Positions 44,201 through 51,844 of a stretch of DNA of 64,000 nt are shown in pieces. The stretch's first letter is position 1; the number at the start of each line of letters is the position of its first letter. A program made the position numbers and the translations under genes. The stretch is taken from positions 1,178,001 through 1,242,000 of the forward strand of contig NZ_CP035494.1 of assembly GCF_004135285.1 (NCBI RefSeq), in the 5' to 3' direction. The DNA is from Microbacterium protaetiae (GTDB taxonomy: Bacteria > Actinomycetota > Actinomycetes > Actinomycetales > Microbacteriaceae). A model generated the notes under the pieces. That model was not told the DNA's origin, searched no databases, and saw nothing but the letters and a program-made list of their open reading frames with translations.

Positions 44201-44622
44201 TGCGCGATGGTCACCGACTCGCCGTACCCGATGTTCGTGAACCGGCCGAGGATCACCGAGTACGAGGTGTGATCACGCAGCCCGACCGGGCGAGACGCCC
44301 CGGTGGCCTCGTTGCGCTCGGACTTGTAGTGCCCCTCCACGTAGCTGCGCAGGGTGCGTTCCTTGGCCTCTGCGCCGGCGGCCTTGTTGTACGCGATACG
44401 GTGCGCGGGCAGCAACAGCGTGGTGATCGCGTCGACGAGCGTCGATTTTCCGCTGCCGATGTCGCCGGTCAGCAGCGCGGTGCGCCCGTCGGGCTGCAGC
44501 GACCACACGCTCTTGTCGAAGGTGCCCCAGTTGTACACCTCGACGCGGGCGAGCCGGTAGCCGCTCTCGCTCGGGTTCGCGCCGTCGACCTCGAGGGCCG
44601 AGAACAGAGCATCGGTCATCAT
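41230..44622 (-). CDS. jetC: JetC, Wadjet SMC/MukB-like ATPase
   Basis: The 1130-residue protein has Walker A GDIGSGKS (53-60) at the N-terminus and, near the C-terminus, the ABC signature KSGGQKEKLAYTILAASL and Walker B FRFVVIDEAFGRG. Long coiled-coil stretches lie between (about 270-480 and 640-820), with a hinge-like region near 500-600. This is the SMC-family motor of type I Wadjet. It extrudes DNA loops to recognise small circular DNA. Its start overlaps jetB by 4 bp. All catalytic motifs are intact. Confidence 0.95.
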   Translation of the reverse strand: MMTDALFSALEVDGANPSESGYRLARVEVYNWGTFDKSVWSLQPDGRTALLTGDIGSGKSTLVDAITTLLLPAHRIAYNKAAGAEAKERTLRSYVEGHYKSERNEATGASRPVGLRDHTSYSVILGRFTNIGYGESVTIAQVFHQKDRSGGQPERFFVTASVPLSIDPDFSRFGSDLKALRAQLRARGADIDNTFPEYHRRLRRLLGIPSEQAMDLFHQTVSMKSVGNLNDFVRDHMLEPVDASDRVRAIVDHFDNLVTAHEAVRTATEQLAVLGPLVAAADRFELAATRHRELSDERSAVVPFIAERVRELAAAGVAAADGELADADARKGEIGGARDALVPERDRLVLERAGVGGDRLSALEHEIPQAHAVHEERVERFRAYSAQLSALAMEPVETETDFRARVEAVAAGRARLDDDRTALRARQEPLFDRRAEVRHARRGVSDELEGLATRRNSLPADLDRVRHTLCAQLGLDETEVPFAAELLDIRDDFAPWRGAAERVLRGFALSLLVPQRLYSQVSQWVNDNRLNAHLVYLRVAERRVRTIPAAHEGPRLADAVTVEPGSFEEFLRGELERRADHVLASSVAQLQQEDRAVTVQGLIRDRDRHEKDDRRAVTDPRSWVLGRGSEEKLAALQAELAEHDDALAEIEHALAAIDTDAAALAARGQALAALEQYSAWQPLDVTAAAAQLATLEDERRALVAGSSRLTAIDEQLAGLDAEDARLRAEYDDVIGRIGALRTTRDTLAQRERREQETIASLDDDVLARARALYPSLSERAGRKDLRTIDGCDRLAQTLIGGLNSAIDAAQREMNGYTTSIQQQMGEFLRRWPALRDEMDADIRSIGDFRALHERVQRDDLPRFESEFRHQLNTNAMRELVGFNAWLRKQADEIRVRIETINQALEAIDYNPGRIIVLVAEPTVNQEVRRFRSDLREATTDALATDGGDPERQFEQIRALIERFKGRPGHAETDRTWTRRVTDVRTWFTFAASEQDRTTGEEFEHYTDSDGKSGGQKEKLAYTILAASLAYQFKLQWGQVASRDFRFVVIDEAFGRGSDASTRYALELFAKLGLQLLIVTPLQKVHVIEPYVSAIGFVDNPTGAASRVRTLTIEEFREQQRASALAAAERA

Positions 44623-45296
44623 CGACCCCCTTCGCCCACGATTCGGGATGCCTCGGCTCGCTCACGCTCGGTCAGCACAGGTGTCGCAGCCGGCGGGTCT
44701 GCGGCATCCCCCGCCGTCTTGTCGCTGCCCGCGTACGCGGTCAGCCGCGCCGAGAAATCTGAGAGCGTCTGCGCGTCGACGTAAGCCTTGAGGATGCGCC
44801 GCACCTCCCAGGCCCCGCGCTGGCCGCGCAGCTCGCGCAGGAACCCGAGGTCGGCGACCTGCGCGATGGTGCGGTCGGCCTGCTCGACGATGCGCGCCTC
44901 ATTGGTGGAGGAGGCCTGGAACACCCGCAGCAGCTCGACGATCTGGTCGCGGGTGAGAACGAGTTTGCCGACCTCGCCGGATGCTTCGAACTCGACCATG
45001 CGGCGGCGCAGCAGCACGAGCAGCAGGCTCACGTTGTAGGTGAGGCTGCGGCGCCGGACCAGGCGCGGCAGCGGCTCCTCGCCCTCTTCGGGTTCGCGCG
45101 TGCGCAGGTAGGCGTATCCCTCGGTCTCGTCGACGACGACATCCACCCCGATGTCAGCGAAGTGGTCGGCAACGGCAGACCGATACCGCGCCAGGGCCTC
45201 CCACACCGCTTCGTGCGCGGGCACATCACGGTAGACCACCTCACGCATCAGCGCGATGATGGCGGTCGCCACCGCCTGCTCGTCAGGGCTTCTCAC
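44619..45296 (-). CDS. jetB: JetB, Wadjet kleisin-associated subunit (DUF4194, MukE-like)
   Basis: The 225-residue protein matches DUF4194: winged-helix segments such as EALARYRSAVADHFADIGVD, YAYLRTREPEEGEEPLPRLV and RRSLTYNVSLLLVLLRRRMV. It is the MukE-like KITE subunit that joins the kleisin JetA to the JetC ATPase. GTG 45296 overlaps the jetA stop and its own stop overlaps the jetC start, as expected for stoichiometric subunits. Confidence 0.92.
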   Translation of the reverse strand: MRSPDEQAVATAIIALMREVVYRDVPAHEAVWEALARYRSAVADHFADIGVDVVVDETEGYAYLRTREPEEGEEPLPRLVRRRSLTYNVSLLLVLLRRRMVEFEASGEVGKLVLTRDQIVELLRVFQASSTNEARIVEQADRTIAQVADLGFLRELRGQRGAWEVRRILKAYVDAQTLSDFSARLTAYAGSDKTAGDAADPPAATPVLTERERAEASRIVGEGGR

Positions 45297-46723
45297 CGGC
45301 GACTCACCGTCACTTTCGGCATTCTCACCCGGCGCGCAGCGCCGGTCGTGTCGACATAGTCGATGGTCATGTCTTCGGCGCGCTCATCGATCTCAACGGC
45401 GAGGTCGTCGTCGGCCAGGGACAGGTAGCCGAGGATCTCGGCGGCGCCCTCTTCGACCGGGTACAGCGCGACGATGTCATCGAGGGCGACCGTCGAACGC
45501 GGCGGCACGACGGCACGGATGTTGCCGGCCAACCGCGCGGTGTCGACGAAGTGCTGTGCGAACAGGCCATCGAGTTCGAGCTCGTCGACCGATTGGGGTG
45601 CGGGCATGCTGTCGACGACGACATCGGGCTGTGGGTCGTACAGCGGTCGCTCGAACACGAGCGCGATCGGCAGACCCGGCTCATCGACGTCGAGACCGAG
45701 GCCCGCCGGCGGGCGGTCGCGCACGGCCAGCGCAGACGCCTCGACCGCGCGCACCAGGTCGAGCACGCGGCGGTTCTCCACCCACACCTGGTCTTCGAGA
45801 AAGCGGCGCAACTGCTCGGAGAGCGCGCGCACCGTCTGTTGGGTGCGCTCGGCGGCGTCGGCCCAGTCGTAGTGCACGCGTCGCACCCGGCGATCGGCGT
45901 CGAGCTGCGGCATCCCCTGTATCGCCGCAAGCAGGTCAGCGAGTTCGTCTTGCCGGCCCTCGGAGAGCAGAAAGTCGTAGAACGCCTGAAAGCTGCGCCC
46001 CTGATCGGACGACGCGATATCGGTGCGACTGGTGACGAGTTCTTCGAGCAGAGCTCCCTTGCCGCCCTCCCAGCCGGCGATCTTCTCGCGGGCCGAGCGG
46101 TCGAGCGCGCGGAAGTTGTCTTCGACCTCACGAAAGTCGCCGAGCAGCTCGCGGGCCGTGGCCGAGAACTGCTGGTAGCGCTCGCGCAAGGCGGTGTCGT
46201 CGAGCACGGCGAACCGGCCCTCGCGGGCCTCGGCGAGCTCGCTCTCGATCGCGTCACGGCGCCGCTCAAGTTCGGCGATGCGCTCGGCCGGGTCGGTCTG
46301 CGAGCCGTGCACGATCTGGCGCAGCAGGTCGACGAGGGTCTGCAGTCTCGATTCGGTGCCGACGAACGAGCGGGCCTTCAGGCTCTCGACCCAGCGATAC
46401 GCCTTCTCGAGCGCAGGCGTCGCCTCGACGTGCACCTCTTCAGAACCGGCCGGATAGAACCGGCGTAGCAAGCCCGCCTTCGGATCGGACCAGCTGTCGA
46501 TATATGCGGCAGCGTCTTGTGCGTAACGTTCCGGAGAAGCGCGGTGAATGGCGAACAACTCGTCGTCGAGCGCCGAGACGAGTTCGCCCAGCGGCACCGC
46601 ACCGCGATTGTCGTCGATGAACCGGCGGCCCAGGAACGAGAGGATCAGCGGCGCGTTCTGGGCGCGCAGCACCCGCCAGGCGGGATGCCGCTCCCACAGT
46701 CGGTCGAGTTCTTCCAGATCCAT
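45293..46723 (-). CDS. jetA: JetA, Wadjet kleisin subunit (DUF3375, MukF-like)
   Basis: The 476-residue protein is a DUF3375 member: N-terminal winged-helix part (RHPAWRVLRAQNAPLILSFL, GRRFIDDNRGAVPLGELVSA), a helical middle (160-260, ERIAELERRRDAIESELAEA) and a C-terminal domain rich in acidic residues. It is the kleisin that closes the SMC ring of the Wadjet complex. It is first in the operon; its promoter must lie in 46724-46830 between the ATG and the right repeat array. Confidence 0.92.
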   Translation of the reverse strand: MDLEELDRLWERHPAWRVLRAQNAPLILSFLGRRFIDDNRGAVPLGELVSALDDELFAIHRASPERYAQDAAAYIDSWSDPKAGLLRRFYPAGSEEVHVEATPALEKAYRWVESLKARSFVGTESRLQTLVDLLRQIVHGSQTDPAERIAELERRRDAIESELAEAREGRFAVLDDTALRERYQQFSATARELLGDFREVEDNFRALDRSAREKIAGWEGGKGALLEELVTSRTDIASSDQGRSFQAFYDFLLSEGRQDELADLLAAIQGMPQLDADRRVRRVHYDWADAAERTQQTVRALSEQLRRFLEDQVWVENRRVLDLVRAVEASALAVRDRPPAGLGLDVDEPGLPIALVFERPLYDPQPDVVVDSMPAPQSVDELELDGLFAQHFVDTARLAGNIRAVVPPRSTVALDDIVALYPVEEGAAEILGYLSLADDDLAVEIDERAEDMTIDYVDTTGAARRVRMPKVTVSRR

Positions 46724-46779
46724 GCTGCATCAAGGGTACGAGGTGCCGCGGACACCCGGCGATTCGCCGGTGCCGGCGC

Positions 46780-47360
46780 ACGGCGACGATGTCACCACCC
46801 GTCGCCGCGCGGCGACGGGCCGCATCGTGGCGCGCTACCCGAATCTGCGTTCGCGCATGCAAATGTCAGGCGCGAACGCGGAAACCGACAGCGCGATGCG
46901 CGGGGCAACGCCGAGCCGAGCAGCGCACGCAGATCCGGGTAGCGCACGCCGATCCGGATAGCGCACGCAGATCCGGGTAGCGCACGCCGATCCAGGCAGC
47001 GCGAGGAGCCCCGTCACCGCCGCTAGGTCAGCCCTGGCGCGACGCGCTACCCGAATCTGCATTCGCGCATGCGAATGTCAGGCGCGAACGCGAAAAGGGA
47101 CAGCGCCAAGCGCGGGGCAACGCCGAGCCGAGCAGCGCACGCAGATCCGGGCAGCGCACGCCGATCCGGATAGCGCACGCCGATCCGAGTAGCGCGACGA
47201 GCCCCGCCACCGCCACCAGGTCAGCCCCGGCGCGACGCGCTACCCGAATCTGCGTTCGCGCATGCGAATGTCAGGCGCGAACGCGGAAAGGGACAGCGCG
47301 AAGCGCGGGGCGACGCCGATCCGAGCAGCGCACGCAGATTCGAGCAGCGCGAAGCGCGTG
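46780..47360. repeat. Right three-unit repeat array flanking the Wadjet operon
   Basis: The core GCGCTACCCGAATCTGCNTT starts at 46832, 47044 and 47237 (spacing 212 and 193 bp), nearly the spacing of the left array. It is followed by CGCGCATGC(A/G)AATGTCAG, GCGCGAACGCGGAAA and the same 19-mer tandem units. The orientation equals that of the left array. No gene is supported between jetA and the vapB operator. Confidence 0.9.
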
Positions 47361-47403
47361 CCACCGACACACGTTGAGTCCGACAAACGTTGGGAAGGCG
47401 AAA

Positions 47404-47426
47404 AGTGCATGCATTATGCCTGCACT
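47404..47426. promoter_or_regulatory. Possible vapBC operator
   Basis: AGTGCA (47404-47409) and TGCACT (47421-47426) flank ATGC/GCAT-rich sequence, forming an imperfect palindrome 18 bp before vapB. A -10-like TAAACT follows at 47432-47437. VapB-type antitoxins usually repress at such sites. Confidence 0.5.
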
Positions 47427-47443
47427 GACAGTAAACTGCTTTC

Positions 47444-47677
47444 ATGGCCGTCACCATCACCGTCCGCAACGTTCCCGACGACGTCCGGGATGAACTCGCC
47501 GCCCGCGCGGCGCGTTCGGGCCGATCGCTGCAGGAGTATCTGAGTGCGCAGTTGCGCCAGATAGCCACGACACCCAGTGCGCTCGAGGCGCTCTCGCGCG
47601 CACGGCTGGCCGCACAGTCATACCCCGACCTGTCGATGGACGAGATCGTCGAGGCCGTGCATGCGGGCCGGCCCTGA
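47444..47677 (+). CDS. vapB: VapB/FitA-like RHH antitoxin
   Basis: The 77-residue protein starts MAVTITVRNVPDDVRDELAA, a FitA-type ribbon-helix-helix domain, followed by GRSLQEYLSAQLRQIA and a C-terminal toxin-binding tail (LSMDEIVEAVHAGRP). The toxin gene begins 17 bp before its stop. It should neutralise VapC and autorepress. Confidence 0.92.
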   Translation: MAVTITVRNVPDDVRDELAARAARSGRSLQEYLSAQLRQIATTPSALEALSRARLAAQSYPDLSMDEIVEAVHAGRP

Positions 47678-48086
47678 CGCCGACGCCGCTGAGCTGGTCG
47701 TCGTTGATGCCTCGGCCATCGTCGCCGTCACCGCGTCTCGTTCAGCCGTGGCATCCGCCCTCACTGATCGCCTGAGCGCCACGAAGATGTTCGCGCCGCA
47801 CCTGCTGCCGACTGAGGTCGACAGCGCCCTGCGCGGCCTCGCCCTCAGGCGCCGGCTCACCCCCGAGCAGGCTGACGCGGCGCGGCGAGCGACGCAGGCG
47901 TTACTGATCGAGTTGTGGCCATGGGCGCTGCTGAGCGACCGAGCGTGGCAACTCCGCGAGAACCTCTCGACGTATGACGCCGGCTACGTTGCGCTCGCCG
48001 AGTACCTCGGCGCTCCGCTGATCACCGGCGACGCGCGCATCGCTCGCGCCCCCCACGTCCCCTGTCGCGTGGAAGTGTTCGGCTGA
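47661..48086 (+). CDS. vapC: VapC-family PIN-domain toxin
   Basis: The 141-residue PIN protein has the first acidic residue in VVVDASAIVAV, the second in LLPTEVDSALRGL, and the C-terminal YDAGYVALAEYLGAPLITGD ending in the last acidic site. VapC toxins are Mg-dependent RNases that cut tRNA or rRNA. The start at ATG 47661 overlaps vapB. Its stop lies inside the first of four 20-bp tandem repeats. Confidence 0.92.
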   Translation: MRAGPDADAAELVVVDASAIVAVTASRSAVASALTDRLSATKMFAPHLLPTEVDSALRGLALRRRLTPEQADAARRATQALLIELWPWALLSDRAWQLRENLSTYDAGYVALAEYLGAPLITGDARIARAPHVPCRVEVFG

Positions 48087-48164
48087 CGCAGGTTCGCCCG
48101 CTTAGACGCAGGTTCGCCCGCTTAGACGCAGGTTCGCCCGTTTAGACGCAGGTTCGCCCGTTCA
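48085..48164. repeat. Four tandem 20-bp repeats between vapC and the DoxX gene
   Basis: GACGCAGGTTCGCCCGCTTA is repeated at 48085, 48105, 48125 and 48145 with one or two changes (CTTA to TTTA, then TTCA). The first copy includes the vapC stop and the last reaches the stop of the convergent DoxX gene. Confidence 0.9.
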
Positions 48165-48593
48165 ATCCCCGTCGTCCTCGGCCGACCCGATGAGCATGCC
48201 CAGGCCGATGGCCAGCATCCACGAATCCTTGCTGATCGCGGTGCCGGCCTGGCTCGGCCAGATGCTGCCGGGCTTGCGCAGCGCCGGCGTGCGCAGGTAC
48301 ATGCCGACCAGTCCCGACGAGAACACGGTCAGCGCCGCGGCGGCGACCCACGTCGGGATGAACGGCACGAGAAGCAGCGAGCCCACGGTGATCTCGCCGA
48401 TCGCGAGCATCCGGACGAACCGCTGGGGTGGAATGCGCTTCAGCGCCGGGAACGCGCCCGTCGCGCCGCCGTAGACGCCCGCGACCTGCTCGGGGCCCGC
48501 CTTCAGCTTCGTGATGCCGGAGTGCAGGATGTATGCCCCCGTTGCCAGCCTCGTGGGGATGTCGCGCAAGCGCACCCCGGAACGTGATCCCAT
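48162..48593 (-). CDS. DoxX-like membrane protein
   Basis: The 143-residue protein starts at ATG 48593 after GAAAGGAGATCGAC, a good ribosome binding site. It has three or four helices (for example RMLAIGEITVGSLLLVPFIP and WVAAAALTVFSSGLVGMYLR) and the DoxX-like N-terminus TRLATGAYILHSGITKLKAG. Members are often linked to redox stress, but the role is unknown. The frame is open upstream through the vapC remnant and was not included. Confidence 0.8.
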   Translation of the reverse strand: MGSRSGVRLRDIPTRLATGAYILHSGITKLKAGPEQVAGVYGGATGAFPALKRIPPQRFVRMLAIGEITVGSLLLVPFIPTWVAAAALTVFSSGLVGMYLRTPALRKPGSIWPSQAGTAISKDSWMLAIGLGMLIGSAEDDGD

Positions 48594-48649
48594 GTCGATC
48601 TCCTTTCGGCCGCGGCACCGCACGGCGACGGTGTGCACGATACGCCGAA

Positions 48650-48822
48650 TGCCGCGGGTCGGGCAGTGGTCGCGCGCGGCTCTTCGATGGCGACGAACTC
48701 GCAGGTGGCGAGCCCACTCACTCCCCGCGTCGGCGGTGATCAGTCGTGCCCCAAGCGCTGCGGCGAGCGCGAAGTACGTGACATCGTAAGCGGTCACGTT
48801 CGCGCGCAGTCGGCAGATGCGC
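48650..48822 (-). pseudogene. VapC remnant (C-terminal PIN fragment, frameshifted)
   Basis: On the minus strand 48821-48720 reads CRLRANVTAYDVTYFALAAA then LGARLITADA, the C-terminal helix and last acidic site of a PIN toxin, closely like the intact vapC nearby (NLSTYDAGYVALAEYL). The N-terminal half and start are missing. The end continues in another frame (GLATCEFVAIEEP). It is not translated as a complete toxin. Confidence 0.7.
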
Positions 48823-50220
48823 TCACCGCAGCGCCATCCGCGCGAACGCGCGCAACGCGTCCGTGGGCGGGGCTTCACCACCGGGGACCCATCGCCACAG
48901 TCCAACCACGGTCAGCACATCCTGCACCGATCGGGTGAGCGGCCGGAACCAGTATCGGTCCAGCTGCCGCCCGTCTTGATCGCGATACCCGAACCCGTTC
49001 ACGATGTCGACGACCGCCGCGCGGGCCTCATCCGATGTCGTGAAGGTGCCGTCCGCCAGGCCCAGGACGAGCACGACCGATGCGATCCGCTCCGCGTCGT
49101 CCATGCGCTGCGGCAGCAGCGCATGTGCAATTTGCGCCGATACCGCCCGCGGGTCGTGCCTGATCGTGCGGACACGCGCAGTCAGTTCGAGTCGCCCCTT
49201 GATCTTGCGGATCAGACGCAGTTGCGTCGCCGATTCGCGCAGTCCGGCGACCTCGCGCGTGCTCTGCTCGCGATTGCCCTTGCCGTAGACCAGTCTCAGC
49301 TCCAGCGCCTCGACGGCCGCGGCCACATCGGCCGGCGGCATCCACCCCGCCTGCGTCAATGTGAGCCCACCGTCGCCGATGTGATCAAGCAACCACAGAT
49401 ACGGGCGCATCAGCGCCGCAGCGGCCGCCTCGTCGAGCTCGACCGGGTCGAGCACGCCGGTCGCGCGCAGGTGCCGGCGTAGATTCGTGCGGTACGGCAC
49501 CGGCAGGTTCGATGCGAACTCGACGATCGGCGAATCGTCCACAACCCCGCGTGCGGAGTCGACCAGCCCCGACATGTCGGCCGGCGGGGCCCCGGTCAGC
49601 AGCTCCAGCTCGCTGCGGGCGCCGTCGAGGTCGGCGTCGTCGGGGTCGATCGACCCCCACGGTCCTGCGACGAATCGTGCCCACTCGGTGATCTCGGCGT
49701 GCTCGGGATGCCGCGGGTCCGCCATGATCGCGAGCTTTTCGGCGTATCCCCCGATGCCGCCGGAGTCTTCGAACGGCCCGCGCCGGGCACCGGCGACGAG
49801 CCGCACCAACGGCTCGCCGATCTCTGCGAGCCGGCTGCCGATCATCTCGATGCGGTGCACCCATCCGTCGCCGAAGTCGTACTCATACCAGAGCGGCCCA
49901 CCCCGACTGAACGCATCGGCCAGAATGGCCTCGGCTTCGTCTTCCCCGTCGCCGTCCTGCTCGATCAGGCTCCACTGGTCGAGCCATTCGCGCGGCTCGG
50001 GGCCGATGCGCGGGATGCCGCGGCGCGACGACCACGGATCCTGCTCACTGAACCGGTGCAGGTGCGACTGCTGCCACCCGAACACGATCTGCAGCACCTG
50101 GTGCAGCTGCGCCAGCGACACCCCGTCGGCGATCTCGATCTCGCGCCAGATCTCGGGCTCGCTGCCCACGAGGCTCGCGCGCAGGCTCAGGGTCTGCGGA
50201 GGAAGCTGCTGCGGTGCCAT
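48823..50220 (-). CDS. Plasmid pRiA4b ORF-3-like protein
   Basis: The 465-residue protein has the pRiA4b ORF-3 domain at residues 1-190: SLVGSEPEIWREIEIADGVS, LHQVLQIVFGWQQSHLHRF, YEYDFGDGWVHRIEMIG, then the acidic ITEWARFVAGPWGSIDPDDA. The C-terminal 250 residues are helical and lack a motif I know. The domain is found on plasmids and in mobile or defence loci, but its biochemical role is not established. ATG 50220 was taken; a GTG two codons upstream is possible. It ends where the vapC remnant begins. Confidence 0.88.
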   Translation of the reverse strand: MAPQQLPPQTLSLRASLVGSEPEIWREIEIADGVSLAQLHQVLQIVFGWQQSHLHRFSEQDPWSSRRGIPRIGPEPREWLDQWSLIEQDGDGEDEAEAILADAFSRGGPLWYEYDFGDGWVHRIEMIGSRLAEIGEPLVRLVAGARRGPFEDSGGIGGYAEKLAIMADPRHPEHAEITEWARFVAGPWGSIDPDDADLDGARSELELLTGAPPADMSGLVDSARGVVDDSPIVEFASNLPVPYRTNLRRHLRATGVLDPVELDEAAAAALMRPYLWLLDHIGDGGLTLTQAGWMPPADVAAAVEALELRLVYGKGNREQSTREVAGLRESATQLRLIRKIKGRLELTARVRTIRHDPRAVSAQIAHALLPQRMDDAERIASVVLVLGLADGTFTTSDEARAAVVDIVNGFGYRDQDGRQLDRYWFRPLTRSVQDVLTVVGLWRWVPGGEAPPTDALRAFARMALR

Positions 50221-50256
50221 CCCCACAGCGTAGTGAGAGCCGCCGACAGCCGTTCC

Positions 50257-50709
50257 CTACGCGTCGAGGGGACGGCGCAGCACCATGACGTCCATCCGCC
50301 CCGACTGCACGGTCTCGCCGCGCTGATTGCGCAGCATCACCTGCCGCTCGACGATGCCGTACTCGCCCGACGAGGTTGGTCGCGTGGAGAGGATCTCGAC
50401 CGTGCAGGTGACGGTGTCGCCGATGAAGACCGGCGCGGCGAACCGCCACCCGTCGATGCCCAGCAGCGCCACCGCGCTGCCCTCGAAGACCCCGGTACGA
50501 GCTATCAATCCGAGACAGAGGGATGCCCCCAGCATGCCGTGCACGATCCGCTGGCCGTAGCGCGTGTTCTTCGCGAATTCCACGTCGGTGTGCACCTGGT
50601 TGTTGTCACCGGTCCAGGCCGCGAACGAGACCACGTCGGCCTCGGTGATGGTGCGCCCAGGGCTGGTGAACGACTGCCCGGCCTCGAGATCCTCCAGATA
50701 CAACGGCAT
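50257..50709 (-). CDS. MaoC-like hot-dog-fold dehydratase
   Basis: The 150-residue protein begins MPLYLEDLEAGQSFTSPGRT and has the hydratase-2 motif SFAAWTGDNNQVHTDVEFAK (Asp and His dyad), then RIVHGMLGASLCLGL. It probably hydrates or dehydrates enoyl-CoA thioesters. The start at 50709 has AAGGAG 8 nt upstream. It is an isolated gene between the pRiA4b-like gene and the divergent DraG-like gene. Confidence 0.92.
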   Translation of the reverse strand: MPLYLEDLEAGQSFTSPGRTITEADVVSFAAWTGDNNQVHTDVEFAKNTRYGQRIVHGMLGASLCLGLIARTGVFEGSAVALLGIDGWRFAAPVFIGDTVTCTVEILSTRPTSSGEYGIVERQVMLRNQRGETVQSGRMDVMVLRRPLDA

Positions 50710-50816
50710 GTGCGACTCCTTCCGGGGGGTGTGCACGCCACGCTACCGCCACGCCGTGGGCCGCCCCCGCGGGTGCGATACTCGGTCGACAGGCCACCTC
50801 ACCCTCGGGAGACCGC

Positions 50817-51749
50817 ATGAACCCCGTACAGCTCGACCGCGTCGTGGGCACGATGATCGCCCAGGCGGCCGGAGACGCGCTCGGATCGCAGTACGAGTCC
50901 GGGCCGACACTGCCCGACGAGGTCACCCCTCGGTTCGGGGTCGGCGTGTTCGGGCACGGCGTGGGCGAGTGGACCGACGACACGAGCATGGCCATCCCGA
51001 TCCTGCAGATTCTCGCGCAGGGACGCACGCTCGAAGACGAGGCGGCTCTCGACGAGATCGTCGTCACCTGGCGTGATTGGTCGCGTGACGCGAAGGACGT
51101 CGGTGCACAGACCCGCGGCATCCTCTCCCGGCTCGCCTCGCCGACGGCGCGGGATGCCGCGGCCCTGGCCGCACGCACGCACGAGGCATCCGGACGCAGC
51201 GCCGGCAACGGATCGCTCATGCGCACCGCTCCCGTCGCGCTCGGCTATCTGCACCGTAGCCCCGCCGAGCTGGCAGCGGCGGCCGGGCGCGTCGCGCAGC
51301 TCACCCATTGGGAGCAGGACAACGTCGACGCCTGCGCGCTGTGGTGTCTGGCGATCCGGCATGCGATCGACACCGGCGAACTCGACATATATGCCGCTCT
51401 CGACATGTACGATCCCGCCGCCCGGGCACGGTGGCTTCCGCTCATCGACGAGGCTCTGGCCGTGGCATCCCACCCCCGCGACTTCGCGGCCGAGAACGGC
51501 TGGGTCGTCCGCGCTTTTCAGGGTGCGCTGTCGGCCGTCGCGCACGCGAGGTCGCTGCCCGACGCGCTGTTCCGCGCCGTGCGAGGCGGCAACGACACCG
51601 ATACTGTGGCCGCCATCGCGGGGGCGCTGGCCGGGGCCGTCTTCGGTGCCAGCGAGGTTCCGTCGGAGTGGAAGGGGATGCTGCACGGCTGGCCGGGCAT
51701 CGATGCGGACGAGCTTGCGCGACTGGCGATGCGTGCCGTCGGAGCATAG
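50817..51749 (+). CDS. ADP-ribosylglycohydrolase family protein (DraG-like)
   Basis: The 310-residue protein has dinuclear metal motifs at both ends: GEWTDDTSMAIPIL (Thr-Asp-Asp) and VRGGNDTDTVAAIAGALAGA. GTMIAQAAGDALGSQYESGP and SAGNGSLMRTAPVALGYLHR are also characteristic. The enzymes remove ADP-ribose from proteins, DNA or small molecules. No ADP-ribosyltransferase gene is adjacent, so a DraT/DraG or DarT/DarG-type role is not shown. Confidence 0.93.
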   Translation: MNPVQLDRVVGTMIAQAAGDALGSQYESGPTLPDEVTPRFGVGVFGHGVGEWTDDTSMAIPILQILAQGRTLEDEAALDEIVVTWRDWSRDAKDVGAQTRGILSRLASPTARDAAALAARTHEASGRSAGNGSLMRTAPVALGYLHRSPAELAAAAGRVAQLTHWEQDNVDACALWCLAIRHAIDTGELDIYAALDMYDPAARARWLPLIDEALAVASHPRDFAAENGWVVRAFQGALSAVAHARSLPDALFRAVRGGNDTDTVAAIAGALAGAVFGASEVPSEWKGMLHGWPGIDADELARLAMRAVGA

Positions 51750-51804
51750 GCGGCCGTTGAGAACTGCGGCCACGCGTCTTCGCACCAGGCTGCTCTCGCC
51801 TTGT

Positions 51805-51836
51805 CCAAAGACGTACAATTAGTTGTACATCTTTGG
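51805..51836. promoter_or_regulatory. 32-bp palindromic operator before the MNT-HEPN module
   Basis: CCAAAGA and TCTTTGG flank GTACAATTAGTTGTAC; the whole 51805-51836 is a palindrome with one mismatched pair. It ends within the ribosome binding site GGAGG of the antitoxin gene, so bound protein would block both promoter and translation start. Confidence 0.82.
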
Positions 51837-51844
51837 AGGTCGGT

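Noticed and set aside
39063..47360. Insertion sequences bordering the Wadjet operon
   Set aside because: No transposase frame or IS terminal repeats are visible; the borders are short-unit arrays.
50817..51749. DarTG-type ADP-ribosylation toxin-antitoxin
   Set aside because: A DraG-like hydrolase is present, but there is no DarT or other ADP-ribosyltransferase beside it.
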